Below are positions 1-7,883 of a DNA stretch of 64,000 nt, one piece after another. Below the pieces are notes generated by a model. It had not been told where the DNA came from, did not search any database, and saw only the letters and a list, made by a program, of their open reading frames with translations. The position numbers and the translations under genes were made by a program. This DNA comes from an uncultured Pelagibacteraceae bacterium (GTDB lineage: Bacteria > Pseudomonadota > Alphaproteobacteria > Pelagibacterales > Pelagibacteraceae). Position 1 is the stretch's first letter. Every line of letters starts with the position of its first letter. The stretch covers positions 62,001 through 126,000 of the forward strand of contig CACKHK010000001.1 of the NCBI GenBank assembly GCA_902599955.1. The letters are read 5' to 3'.

Positions 1-1255
1 GTTTTCTTCCTTTTGGTAAAGTTTCATTTGGAAATGTCATAATAAATCTTCGTTCATAATTTTCAGAAGATTTAATTGTTCCGTATTGAGGTGATGCATA
101 ATCTCCAAATCTTGCAACATCCATTGCCCAAACATCTATTGATGGTTCTCCGTCAATTATCCATTCAGCAATACATTTTCCAACTCCACCTCCTTGACAA
201 AAACCAGCCATTACCCCCACTGCTACCCAATAATTTTTCATTCCTGGAACAGGACCAATTAATGGTGATCCATCAGGTCCAAAAGTAAAAGGCCCATTTA
301 CAATATTTTTAATTCCTGCTTTTTCTAACGCTGGCATTCTTTCAAAACCTATTGCTAATCTATCTTGAATATTATCTAGTTTTGGTTCTAATAATTCATG
401 ACCAAAATTCATGGGAGTTCCTTCAACCTTCCATGGTGTTGATTTTGGTTCATAAGTTCCAAGAAGCATTCCTTTTCCTTCTTGTCTAAAATAAATGTTA
501 CCTTCAAAATCAGTTCCAATAGGAATCCTTTGATCGCCCATTGCTTCAATTTCTGGAATAGCTTCAGTGATTAAGTAGTGATGCTCCATTGGTTGAACTG
601 GTAGATTAATTCCTGCAAGCTGCCCGACTTCTCTTGCCCATAAACCTCCAGCGTTAATAACTATTTCTGCTTTTATATTGCCTTTGTCAGTTATCACATC
701 CCAAGTTCCATCCTCTTTTTGTTTTGTGTCTTTTACAACTGTGTGTGTATAATATTTTCCACCGTGAACTTTTGCTGCTTTTGCAAAAGCATAAGTTACG
801 CCCGATGGATCTACTTCCCCATCAATTGGGTCCCATAATGCCAGAAGGTATCTTGATGGATCAATTAAAGGATTTTTCTTTTTTACTTCCTCTAAAGAAA
901 CAAACTCTTGGTCAAGACCCATATATCTTGCTTTAGACCTCTCTCTTTTTAAATAATCCGCCCAAACATCATTTGAAGCCAAATAAAATCCCCCACTTGG
1001 TTTGAATCCAACTGAATGGCCAGACTCTTTTTCAATTTCTTTATACAATCCGATTGTATAAGCCATCATTCTAGAAATATTTGGATCAGATGAAATCACA
1101 TGTACATTTCCAGCTGCATGCCAAGAGGATCCAGATGTAAGTTCATTTCTTTCTAGAAGAACGCAATCCTTTAACCCAAACTTTGATAAATGATAAAGAA
1201 TGGAACAGCCTACTACGCCACCACCTATGATGACTACTTTTGCATGATTTTGCAT
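1..1255 (-). CDS. Dimethylglycine dehydrogenase-type FAD oxidoreductase (3' end beyond window)
   Basis: Reading from an ATG at 1255 (minus) the frame stays open for 418 codons to the window edge, so only the N-terminal flavin domain is visible. Residues 7-13 carry a Rossmann FAD motif (IIGGGVVG), and residues 43-50 read SSWHAAGN. In dimethylglycine and sarcosine dehydrogenases the His of the WHAAG motif binds FAD covalently. Family members oxidatively demethylate dimethylglycine or sarcosine, and long forms end in a GcvT-like tetrahydrofolate domain, which would lie outside this window. The start is 1 nt after the BHMT stop, so the two are surely co-transcribed. BHMT produces dimethylglycine, making this enzyme the logical next step. 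It could instead act on sarcosine; the sequence alone does not decide. Confidence 0.85.
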   Translation of the reverse strand, partial: MQNHAKVVIIGGGVVGCSILYHLSKFGLKDCVLLERNELTSGSSWHAAGNVHVISSDPNISRMMAYTIGLYKEIEKESGHSVGFKPSGGFYLASNDVWADYLKRERSKARYMGLDQEFVSLEEVKKKNPLIDPSRYLLALWDPIDGEVDPSGVTYAFAKAAKVHGGKYYTHTVVKDTKQKEDGTWDVITDKGNIKAEIVINAGGLWAREVGQLAGINLPVQPMEHHYLITEAIPEIEAMGDQRIPIGTDFEGNIYFRQEGKGMLLGTYEPKSTPWKVEGTPMNFGHELLEPKLDNIQDRLAIGFERMPALEKAGIKNIVNGPFTFGPDGSPLIGPVPGMKNYWVAVGVMAGFCQGGGVGKCIAEWIIDGEPSIDVWAMDVARFGDYASPQYGTIKSSENYERRFIMTFPNETLPKGRK

Positions 1256-1256
1256 A

Positions 1257-2297
1257 TTAGTATTTTATTTCTTTATTGACGTCTTTCAATGTCTTGTCTG
1301 TCCCATGGTGAAAATGTTTAGTCATATCTGGCATGTACTTCATGGCAATTGGTTTTTTACCAACTGCAACAGCCATTTCTCTAACATGATGAGCTTCAGC
1401 ACCACAACAAATACCGATTAAATTAATTTTTTCTTTAAGACATTCTTTTGCAAATTCAGCCATTTCAAATCTGTTACAATATAAATTATCTAGAGCAACA
1501 GGGAATGCATTTCCTCCAGGAATGCAATCACATCCGTGATCTGTCTGATTCAAAAATCCTGGTTCTTCCTCTGTTGTTCTATATGGAACAGGAAGACCTG
1601 CAACATGACAGGAAACTTTTTTTCTTATTTTTTTTAAAAGTTTCATGGTCATTTCTGGACCTCTATAACAATTCAAACCAACAACATCAGCACCAAGATC
1701 TTCAATTATTTTACATGCGTCTTCAGCAGTGTGGCCATCTCTTGTCAAATCACCTCGAGGTATTGCATAATTAGCAACTGCAATCAAACCTTCATTCTTA
1801 ATTGCTTTTAAAGCTATCTTCATTTCATCTACCCAATTAATTGTTTCTGCAACTACAAAGTCAACTCCTGCCTCTTTGGCCCAAAGCACTTGCTCTTCGT
1901 ACATCTTTTGACATTCTTTGAATGAGTTTTTGTCTTTTGGATCAAAAATATTTGTATTAGCAACATCTCCACAAACCATTAAGTCTAAATCTTTAAATTC
2001 TTTTGCAGCATCCTTTGCAATTTTAAGTGCATTTTTTTGCATCGGCTCTAGCAAATGTTCTTTTCCAATAATTCTTAATTTCTCTCTATGTCCATAATAG
2101 GTGAAAGCTTGAACAATATCTGAACCAGCTCTAATAAATTCTCTATGCAATTGTGTAACAACATCAGGATGTTCTAGAACTACTTCTGGCACAAATGGAC
2201 CTGCAGAAAGATATCCTCTCCTTTCCATCGCAAATAAATATCCTTCTGCGAATATAACGGGACCCTCATCTAATCTTGATAATAAATTTTTTCTCAT
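1257..2297 (-). CDS. bhmT: Betaine-homocysteine S-methyltransferase
   Basis: This 346-aa protein of the zinc-dependent homocysteine methyltransferase family transfers a methyl group from glycine betaine to homocysteine, giving methionine and dimethylglycine in the cytoplasm. The zinc ligands of the family are visible: Cys210 in VGLNC and the Cys297-Cys298 pair in IGICCGAE. The N-terminal GPVIFAEGY stretch and the barrel segment around DFVVAETI also fit. It is the first gene of a minus-strand unit with the dimethylglycine dehydrogenase-type gene 1 nt downstream, and it is divergent from a betaine-type binding protein gene. No good Shine-Dalgarno sequence precedes the ATG. Methionine synthesis from betaine is important in SAR11, which has unusual sulfur requirements (known for the clade). 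S-methylmethionine or another methyl donor cannot be excluded. Confidence 0.88.
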   Translation of the reverse strand: MRKNLLSRLDEGPVIFAEGYLFAMERRGYLSAGPFVPEVVLEHPDVVTQLHREFIRAGSDIVQAFTYYGHREKLRIIGKEHLLEPMQKNALKIAKDAAKEFKDLDLMVCGDVANTNIFDPKDKNSFKECQKMYEEQVLWAKEAGVDFVVAETINWVDEMKIALKAIKNEGLIAVANYAIPRGDLTRDGHTAEDACKIIEDLGADVVGLNCYRGPEMTMKLLKKIRKKVSCHVAGLPVPYRTTEEEPGFLNQTDHGCDCIPGGNAFPVALDNLYCNRFEMAEFAKECLKEKINLIGICCGAEAHHVREMAVAVGKKPIAMKYMPDMTKHFHHGTDKTLKDVNKEIKY

Positions 2298-2348
2298 TTA
2301 TTTAATAATCTATTTCTAAATAAAGAGAGGATAAAGACAATTTTAACA

Positions 2349-2374
2349 CAACTCAAAGTTGAAACTAGTTTGCA
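2349..2374. promoter_or_regulatory. Hairpin plus palindrome in the bhmT / binding-protein divergent region
   Basis: The 130-nt gap between the divergent starts at 2297 and 2428 holds a small inverted repeat CAACT-CAA-AGTTG (2349-2361) directly next to the 10-bp palindrome AAACTAGTTT (2362-2371). The 13-mer TGCAAACTAGTTT (2374-2362, minus strand) recurs exactly at the tdm start codon (39083-39095). It may be an operator for a dimeric regulator. SAM-V riboswitches are known upstream of methionine genes in this clade, but I could not match the consensus here by eye, so no riboswitch is called. Confidence 0.35.
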
Positions 2375-2427
2375 ATTTTCCCATCTATATGTTCTGATGA
2401 TTTATAATTAATTAATTAGGAGAAATA

Positions 2428-3438
2428 ATGAAAATCAAAAAATTACTTCTATCTGCTGCTGTAATATTTGGATTAACTTCTTTTGGAAGTGTTGCCAACG
2501 CAGCTTGTGGAAATATATCTATTGCTAATATGAACTGGGCTTCTGCAAACTTTATGGCTGAAGTTGACAAGATTATATTAGAAGAGGGATATGGATGTAC
2601 AGTTGAACTTGTGCCAGGTGCAACAATGCCAACATTTACATCTATGCAAGAAAAAGGTGAGCCGGATGTAGCACCAGAATTTTGGGCTAACGCTGCTATC
2701 GTTGCTCTTAATAAGGCTGTTGATGAAGGAAAACTTCATTCAATAAATCTAGCACCAATCACTGGTCTAGGTGAAGGATGGTGGGTACTTCCTGCTACTT
2801 TAGAAAAACATCCAGAACTTACTACTGCTGATGCAATTTTAAAAAGACCTGATTTATTCCCACACCCAGAGGATCCATCAAAAGGTGGATTTCACATATG
2901 CCCTCCAGGATGGAACTGTGAATTAAGTAACAGAAACCATTTTAGAGCATGGGGTATGGAAGAAAAAGGTTGGGCAATTGTAGAAACAGGATCAGCTGCT
3001 GGTCTTGATGGTTCAATTGCTAAAGCTGCTGAAAGAGGAGAAAACTGGTTTGGTTACTACTGGTCTCCAACAGCATTAATTGGTAAATATAATATGCAAG
3101 CTGTAGATATGGGTGAATGGGGCGGCAAAGATAACTGGGATAACTGCTTAGTTAAGCCAGAACAAGAGTGTGCTGATCCAAAAAAATCTTCATGGGTAAA
3201 ATCTGAAGTATTCACAATAGCTACTGATAATTTCAAAAAAACTGCTGGTTCTGATGGCATGAACTATCTTGAGAAAAGAGTTTATCCAGGTCCAGTAATG
3301 AATGGAATGTTAGTTTGGATGGGCGAAAACCAAGCTGAAGGTGCTGATGCTGCAATTGAATTCCTAAAAACACAAGAAGATGTGTGGACTAAATGGGTTT
3401 CAAGTGATGCTGCTTCAAAAATTAAAAAAGCACTTTAA
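2428..3438 (+). CDS. Betaine/choline-type ABC transporter substrate-binding protein (OpuAC family)
   Basis: This is a 336-aa periplasmic binding protein with a clear Sec signal peptide (lysines, hydrophobic core, cleavage after VANA near residue 25). The mature part has the OpuAC-family layout for quaternary amines: an early MNWASANFM segment, a MPTF...PDVAPEFW segment, and many Trp and Tyr residues of the kind that form cation-binding aromatic cages. AGGAGA at 2418-2423 is a strong ribosome-binding site. The next gene is a matching permease, but no ATPase follows. A strong hairpin lies between binding protein and permease, probably favouring expression of the binding protein. The solute is probably glycine betaine, choline or a related methylated compound given the neighbours bhmT and a DmdA-like gene; the exact substrate is not readable from sequence. 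Confidence 0.88.
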   Translation: MKIKKLLLSAAVIFGLTSFGSVANAACGNISIANMNWASANFMAEVDKIILEEGYGCTVELVPGATMPTFTSMQEKGEPDVAPEFWANAAIVALNKAVDEGKLHSINLAPITGLGEGWWVLPATLEKHPELTTADAILKRPDLFPHPEDPSKGGFHICPPGWNCELSNRNHFRAWGMEEKGWAIVETGSAAGLDGSIAKAAERGENWFGYYWSPTALIGKYNMQAVDMGEWGGKDNWDNCLVKPEQECADPKKSSWVKSEVFTIATDNFKKTAGSDGMNYLEKRVYPGPVMNGMLVWMGENQAEGADAAIEFLKTQEDVWTKWVSSDAASKIKKAL

Positions 3439-3454
3439 TATTTAAAATATGATT

Positions 3455-3480
3455 TCGAACCCGTTGAAATACGGGTTCGA
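3455..3480 (+). terminator. Intercistronic hairpin after the binding-protein gene
   Basis: A perfect 9-bp GC-containing stem (TCGAACCCG 3455-3463 with CGGGTTCGA 3472-3480) has an 8-nt loop and is followed by an AT-rich tract. It sits 17 nt after the binding-protein stop and 20 nt before the permease start. It probably acts as a partial terminator or 3' stabiliser that makes binding protein mRNA exceed permease mRNA. Confidence 0.65.
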
Positions 3481-3499
3481 TTAATTTAAAAGAATTTTT

Positions 3500-4384
3500 A
3501 TGGACTTCTTTAATAAAATTCCTGTTATGGACAGAACGGCATTAAGAGAATTAAAGAAGGGAATAGATTTAAGTTTTAAGGATTTTTCAAGAGCTTACGG
3601 TGACGGTATAGAAGGATTTTTTGATCCACTTTTGTATTTTTTAATTTGGTTGGAAAAATTATTAGTAAATAGTCCATGGCCCCTTGTCATTGGGGTATTT
3701 GCTTTATTAGCTTGGATAGGTTCAAGAAGCATTAAACTGGTTATAGGAACAATAGTTTGTTTTATGATTATTGGTTATTTTGGAATGTGGAAAAACTGTA
3801 TGGCAACAGTTGCTATCATTTCTGTATCAACACTAGTTTGTATTGTAGTTGGTATTCCAATTGGTGTGTTAATGTCTAAATCAAGCAGAGCAGAAAAAAC
3901 AATTTTACCTGTTTTGGACATGATGCAAACTATTCCAAGTTTCGTTTACCTTATACCTATAATTATGCTTTTAGGTATTGGAAAAGTACCTGGTTTATTG
4001 GCAGTTTGTATTTATGCTTTACCACCGGTAGTAAGGCTGACAAATCTTGGAATAAGAGAAGTAGATAAAGAAACACTTGAAGCAAGCGAAGCATTTGGTG
4101 CAACTCCAATGCAAAAATTAAAATCTGTGCAAATACCATTGTCGTTACCAACAATTTTTGCTGGAATTAACCAAACAATTATGATGGCTTTAGCTATGGT
4201 GGTTATTGCATCAATGATAGGAGTTAAAGGTCTGGGAGTGCCTATTTTGCAAGCTATTTCTAATCAATATTTAGCACTTGGGATGATGAATGGTTTGGCA
4301 ATAGTAGCTCTAGCAATCATCTTTGACAGAGTTACACAGCAGTATGGTCAAAGAATTCAAAAACACAGAGGTCAGAAAAAGTAA
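3500..4384 (+). CDS. Betaine-type ABC transporter permease (ProW/OpuAB family)
   Basis: This 294-aa inner-membrane protein has a soluble N-terminal stretch of about 55 residues and roughly seven hydrophobic segments. The cytoplasmic coupling loop of binding-protein-dependent permeases is visible as EASEAFGATPMQKLKSVQIP. GIPIGVLMSKS and QTIPSFVYLIPIIMLLGIG are typical of the ProW family. It partners the binding protein upstream. No ATPase gene is adjacent; the only betaine-type ATPase in the window is at 35416-36447 next to a different permease, so ATPase sharing, or an ATPase elsewhere in the genome, is inferred. The product would homodimerise in the membrane. Confidence 0.87.
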   Translation: MDFFNKIPVMDRTALRELKKGIDLSFKDFSRAYGDGIEGFFDPLLYFLIWLEKLLVNSPWPLVIGVFALLAWIGSRSIKLVIGTIVCFMIIGYFGMWKNCMATVAIISVSTLVCIVVGIPIGVLMSKSSRAEKTILPVLDMMQTIPSFVYLIPIIMLLGIGKVPGLLAVCIYALPPVVRLTNLGIREVDKETLEASEAFGATPMQKLKSVQIPLSLPTIFAGINQTIMMALAMVVIASMIGVKGLGVPILQAISNQYLALGMMNGLAIVALAIIFDRVTQQYGQRIQKHRGQKK

Positions 4385-4446
4385 CCCTGACACTTTGATC
4401 TAATATTTTTCTAGACAGTTATTTTAAAATAAATAATTATTAATTA

Positions 4447-5175
4447 ATGAATTTTTCATTAGAAATTGGACCTCACACTGATCTTGATACTTTGCCAAGT
4501 GTGAAAGATGTATATGTCACAATGCTACCTGGAGGTGATTATAAGGAAACTGCTGACAAGTCTGGAGATTTGGTAAAAAAAGGTTTTAACCCAGTTCCTC
4601 ATTTTCCAGCTAGATCAATTAATAGCGAAAGTGAATTAAAAGAGTATGTTTTAAGATGTAAAGATTTAGGTGTAAAACAAGTTCTTGTTATTGGAGGTAG
4701 TCGTGAACCAATTGGAAAATTTGATAGCTCCTATCAGATATTAGAAACAGGATATTTTGATGGGATAAAGATCGGAATTGCTGGACATCCTGAGGGGAGT
4801 CCTGATATATCCGATTCAGATTTAGAAAAAGCTATGATAGATAAAAAGCCTTATGCTGATTATATAGTTACTCAATGGTTACTTGATGCTCAGCCTATCG
4901 TTGATTTTATTTCTAAACAAACGATACCAGTTCATGTTGGGATAACTGGGCCAATGAAAATTTCAAGCTTAATAAAGTTTGCAAATATTGTAGGGGCAAA
5001 AAATTCCATTAACTTTCTTAAATCTAATTTTACTAAGGCATTAGATTTATTGAAACCTAAAGACCCTAATGATCTAATTGGGAAAGTTAAATCACATACT
5101 GATTATTTTCACATTTATACATTCGGCGGCTTGAAGGAAACAAACAAGTGGTTGAAGGAGAATAACTATGTCTAA
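4447..5175 (+). CDS. Methylenetetrahydrofolate reductase-like protein (MetF clan)
   Basis: This 242-aa protein has a MetF-like TIM-barrel pattern: an opening SLEIGPH strand, FNPVPHFPARS, QVLVIGGSREP, KIGIAGHPEGSPD and a later HVGITGPM. Each corresponds to a block seen in bacterial 5,10-methylenetetrahydrofolate reductases (for example 'PHLTC', 'LRGD', 'AGYPE', 'PGIMP'). It is shorter than E. coli MetF (about 296 aa), and the flavin-binding segments are divergent. The stop overlaps the start of the DmdA-like methyltransferase by 8 nt, implying translational coupling. I infer that it interconverts 5-methyl-THF and 5,10-methylene-THF for the downstream enzyme, as in other THF-dependent demethylation modules such as ligM/metF. 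A non-reductase member of the same fold is possible. Confidence 0.7.
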   Translation: MNFSLEIGPHTDLDTLPSVKDVYVTMLPGGDYKETADKSGDLVKKGFNPVPHFPARSINSESELKEYVLRCKDLGVKQVLVIGGSREPIGKFDSSYQILETGYFDGIKIGIAGHPEGSPDISDSDLEKAMIDKKPYADYIVTQWLLDAQPIVDFISKQTIPVHVGITGPMKISSLIKFANIVGAKNSINFLKSNFTKALDLLKPKDPNDLIGKVKSHTDYFHIYTFGGLKETNKWLKENNYV

Positions 5176-6526
5176 AGAATTTGACTATAGTAAGCTAAGA
5201 CACGTAACATCAGTAGATCAATCTGATAGAAAAGTGCCTTATAATTTAAGACAAAGCGGACCAACAAAAGTTGAAATGTTAATTTCAACACGTGTAAGAA
5301 AATCACCATATTGGCATTTATCAATGCAAGCTGGTTGTTGGAGAGCAACTGTATACAATCGTATTTATCATCCAAGAGGCTATGTAAAACCTGAAGATGG
5401 TGGTGCAATGGTCGAGTATGATGCAATTGTTAATCATGTAACAATGTGGAATGTTGCTGTTGAAAGACAAATTAGAGTTAAGGGTCCTGATGCAGAAAAA
5501 TTTGTAGACTATGTAATTACAAGAGATGCTACAAAAATCTCTCCAATGAGAGCAAGATATGTAATTCTTTGCAATGCATATGGAGGCGTATTAAATGATC
5601 CTATACTTTTAAGATTATCAAAAGACGAATTTTGGTTCAGTTTATCTGATAGTGATATAGGACTTTATTTACAAGGGGTAAACTCTGATGAGAGATTTAA
5701 TGTAGAAATAGATGAAATAGATGTAAGTCCGGTTCAAATTCAAGGGCCAAAGTCAAAAGCATTAATGAAAGATTTATGTGGTGATCAAGTTGATTTCGAT
5801 AATATGCCTTTCTATGGTTTAGCTGAAGCTAAGGTTGGGGGAAGAAGTTGCGTGATATCTCAATCAGGGTTTTCTGGTGAGGCCGGATATGAGATATATT
5901 TAAGAGAATGTACTTTATATGCAGAGGATATGTGGAATGCAGTTCTTGAAGCAGGAAAAAAACATAGCCTAATGGTTATTGCACCTGCACACCACAGAAG
6001 AATTCAAGCTGGAATTCTTTCTTGGGGTCAAGATATGGACAATCAACACAATCCATTCCAATGTAATTTAGGTTATCAAGTTTCATTATCCGGCAAAGGT
6101 GAATGGAATAAAAAAGCTGACTATGTTGGAAAAAAAGCCCTTGAAAAAATGAAAGCTGATTTAAAAGCTGGACATAAACCTTATAAACTTCAATTGGTTG
6201 GATTAGAATTAGGTGGAAAGCCAATTGAGGAATACGCTCCTGATTTTTGGTTAATTTCAGATGAAGGTGGTGGAGAGCCAATTGGGTTTATTACTTCGCC
6301 TTGGTATCACCCTGAAAAAAAACAAAATATTGCAATGGGTTATGTACCATTCGATGGGACGCTAAATGCTAATGGTTTTCCAAAGGGAAAAGTAGGATCT
6401 AAATTCAAAGTGCATTTACCTGAAAAATATTCTGAAACTCCAGGCAAACCTGTAGATGCAGTAGTTGTTGATATACCATTTAAAGAGTCTTACAACGCGA
6501 ATACAAGAGAAGTTGTAAAAGGTTAA
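5168..6526 (+). CDS. DmdA-like tetrahydrofolate-dependent methyltransferase (GcvT family)
   Basis: This 452-aa member of the GcvT/DmdA family has the T-protein core from about residue 65 onward. Blocks resembling DMSP demethylase DmdA as I recall it are FWFSLSDSDIGLYLQGV, VQIQGPKS, SGFSGEAGYEIYL and RIQAGILSWGQDMDN. It is longer than DmdA (about 370 aa), with a roughly 45-residue N-terminal extension and extra C-terminal sequence. It is translationally coupled to a MetF-like gene and lies downstream of a betaine-type importer, so I infer a demethylase passing a methyl group from an imported osmolyte to THF. DMSP, glycine betaine or another methylated compound are possible substrates. SAR11 genomes usually carry a shorter dmdA, so this may be a paralogue with different specificity rather than DmdA itself. 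Confidence 0.75.
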   Translation: MSKEFDYSKLRHVTSVDQSDRKVPYNLRQSGPTKVEMLISTRVRKSPYWHLSMQAGCWRATVYNRIYHPRGYVKPEDGGAMVEYDAIVNHVTMWNVAVERQIRVKGPDAEKFVDYVITRDATKISPMRARYVILCNAYGGVLNDPILLRLSKDEFWFSLSDSDIGLYLQGVNSDERFNVEIDEIDVSPVQIQGPKSKALMKDLCGDQVDFDNMPFYGLAEAKVGGRSCVISQSGFSGEAGYEIYLRECTLYAEDMWNAVLEAGKKHSLMVIAPAHHRRIQAGILSWGQDMDNQHNPFQCNLGYQVSLSGKGEWNKKADYVGKKALEKMKADLKAGHKPYKLQLVGLELGGKPIEEYAPDFWLISDEGGGEPIGFITSPWYHPEKKQNIAMGYVPFDGTLNANGFPKGKVGSKFKVHLPEKYSETPGKPVDAVVVDIPFKESYNANTREVVKG

Positions 6527-6536
6527 ATAATTATGT

Positions 6537-6557
6537 GGGAGGAGATTAACTCCTCCC
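6537..6557 (+). terminator. Hairpin after the DmdA-like gene
   Basis: An 8-bp GC-rich stem (GGGAGGAG 6537-6544 with CTCCTCCC 6550-6557) and 5-nt loop lie 10 nt after the stop codon. There is no long T-tract, so termination may be partial, with read-through to the gene starting at 6567. Confidence 0.5.
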
Positions 6558-6566
6558 CTAAATCTG

Positions 6567-7112
6567 ATGCTAGCACAATTTCTAGAGATTTTTTTTAAAT
6601 CATTAAAATTAGATAGAAGCTTATACAAAGATAATAAATACTTTGGAGAAGCTGCAATATATTTTGCCGGTCTTGTAATGATACTTGATGGAGTTGCAGG
6701 AGCCGTAGCGGCAAATTCAATAATAAAAACATCAATAGGTATATCTGGTTTGACAGCTTTACTAACATGGTTTGTTTGGGCAATTTTTATTTTTGTAATA
6801 GGAGTAAAAATCTTTCCAGACAAAGGCAGCAGAGTTCCATTTAAAAAAGTATTAATTGCAGTAGGGTACGCTCACGCACCAGGTTTAATAAGATTTTTTG
6901 CAGTTACACCAGACTTAGTTTTGCCTATTATTTTTCTTACACAGTTTTGGATATTTGCTTCTTTAATTATATCTACAAAACAAATATTAAATTTAAAGTC
7001 TAATTTAAAATCTTTTGGAGTAGTGTTTTTATCTTTTCTTATAATTGCTTTTCTCTCAATAACATTCATTATAAATAGAATGAACTCAATCCCAGTCAGC
7101 AATATTAGTTAA
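6567..7112 (+). CDS. Yip1-family integral membrane protein
   Basis: This 181-aa membrane protein has a short amphipathic N-terminus followed by about five hydrophobic segments (around residues 30-55, 58-80, 93-115, 118-135 and 148-168). The layout and the 'GYAHAPGLIRFFAVTPDL' segment fit the Yip1 domain family found in many proteobacteria. The molecular role in bacteria is unknown. It starts 10 nt after a hairpin that follows the DmdA-like gene, and its stop overlaps by 4 nt the end of the convergent 55-aa gene. No catalytic residues are evident. Confidence 0.65.
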   Translation: MLAQFLEIFFKSLKLDRSLYKDNKYFGEAAIYFAGLVMILDGVAGAVAANSIIKTSIGISGLTALLTWFVWAIFIFVIGVKIFPDKGSRVPFKKVLIAVGYAHAPGLIRFFAVTPDLVLPIIFLTQFWIFASLIISTKQILNLKSNLKSFGVVFLSFLIIAFLSITFIINRMNSIPVSNIS

Positions 7113-7276
7113 AGAGGAAATACAGTCTTTGAAGTTCTGCAAGATTTACACAACTTATATCCTGTCATAATTAAATTTTGCGTAACGCTTTCATCTTCTT
7201 TATGACATTCTTCACAAATCTTGTCTAAATCTTTTAAATTTTTCTCTAAAAAATCATCTTTTATTTTATCAGTCAT
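7109..7276 (-). CDS. 55-aa CxxC zinc-ribbon-like protein
   Basis: Translation from ATG at 7276 gives 55 residues ending at a TAA at 7109-7111. Two Cys pairs are present: CEEC at residues 21-24 and CKSC at residues 43-46, spaced as in small zinc ribbons. The rest is charged, rich in Lys, Asp and Glu. The start overlaps the end of the DUF3726-like gene by 8 nt (ATGACTGA), which argues that it is a translated last member of that operon. I do not recognise a named family. The function is unknown; metal binding, or protein or nucleic-acid contacts, are possible. Confidence 0.65.
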   Translation of the reverse strand: MTDKIKDDFLEKNLKDLDKICEECHKEDESVTQNLIMTGYKLCKSCRTSKTVFPL

Positions 7277-7877
7277 TATCTGTTAAACCAGCTCCAGCAG
7301 TTCTTGATTTAGACTCCTCGCTTTCTTCAACATAAGTTTTAATTGAAAGTTTATGCATTTCTAACCAATCATCCTCGGAGAAGTTATTTTTATTATCTAA
7401 AAATTTAATATTTATTTTGTCTGATTTTTCTAAAATATCTCCACTTAAATAATTAGAATAAATAGATTCATTAAAATTAAACAAAAACTCTTTATTGTCC
7501 ATTTTTAAGAATATTCTTTTACCGATAATTTCTGACGCCCTACTCAAAAAAGATAAAAATATGAGAGGAAAAGCTATTTTATTAATTTCAATTTCATTAA
7601 ATTTTAAAATTACAGGTGATTGATCATAAAAATTTAACCCACAAAGTATAGGACAATAATATCCTTTTGCTGTATTTGAAGGTGAAATTTCTCCAATATT
7701 TTCAAAGTTGCTAATATTATAAATTTTAAAGTATTGGTTAAGATTTTTAAGTCCTGGCAAACCAAATATTTCAAGTAATCTTATATTTTTTCCAACTTCC
7801 TCAGAAATACCCCATGAAAAACCTTTAGCCTTGGTTGCTCTTTTAATTGTAGTTTCTATTTCACTAAAACTTCTCAT
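7269..7877 (-). CDS. DUF3726-like protein
   Basis: This 202-aa protein opens with SEIETTIKRATKAKGFSWGISEEVGKNIRLLE. I recall that pattern (small helix, then 'KA.KG.G..WG.AEE.GKA.R.L') as the signature of DUF3726, an alphaproteobacterial family without assigned function. There is no signal peptide or membrane span. It starts 6 nt after the stop of the 550-aa gene and overlaps the downstream zinc-ribbon gene, so it is the third of four coupled genes headed by an atypical M19 dipeptidase. The family assignment is from memory of the motif, not from a search. Confidence 0.65.
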   Translation of the reverse strand: MRSFSEIETTIKRATKAKGFSWGISEEVGKNIRLLEIFGLPGLKNLNQYFKIYNISNFENIGEISPSNTAKGYYCPILCGLNFYDQSPVILKFNEIEINKIAFPLIFLSFLSRASEIIGKRIFLKMDNKEFLFNFNESIYSNYLSGDILEKSDKINIKFLDNKNNFSEDDWLEMHKLSIKTYVEESEESKSRTAGAGLTDND

Positions 7878-7883
7878 ACAAAA

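Noticed and set aside
1448-1774. Plus-strand open frame opposite bhmT
   Set aside because: It is the antisense shadow of a clear BHMT gene and has no family features or ribosome-binding site.
2298-2427. SAM-V or other riboswitch upstream of bhmT
   Set aside because: SAM-V is known upstream of methionine genes in this clade, but I found no clear pseudoknot or matching core by eye, and no purine-rich ribosome site to sequester. A covariance-model search (Rfam RF01826) would decide.
3455-3480. Possible tRNA T-arm-like GGTTCGA sequence
   Set aside because: The motif is one arm of a perfect 9-bp hairpin; no acceptor, D-arm or anticodon structure fits around it.
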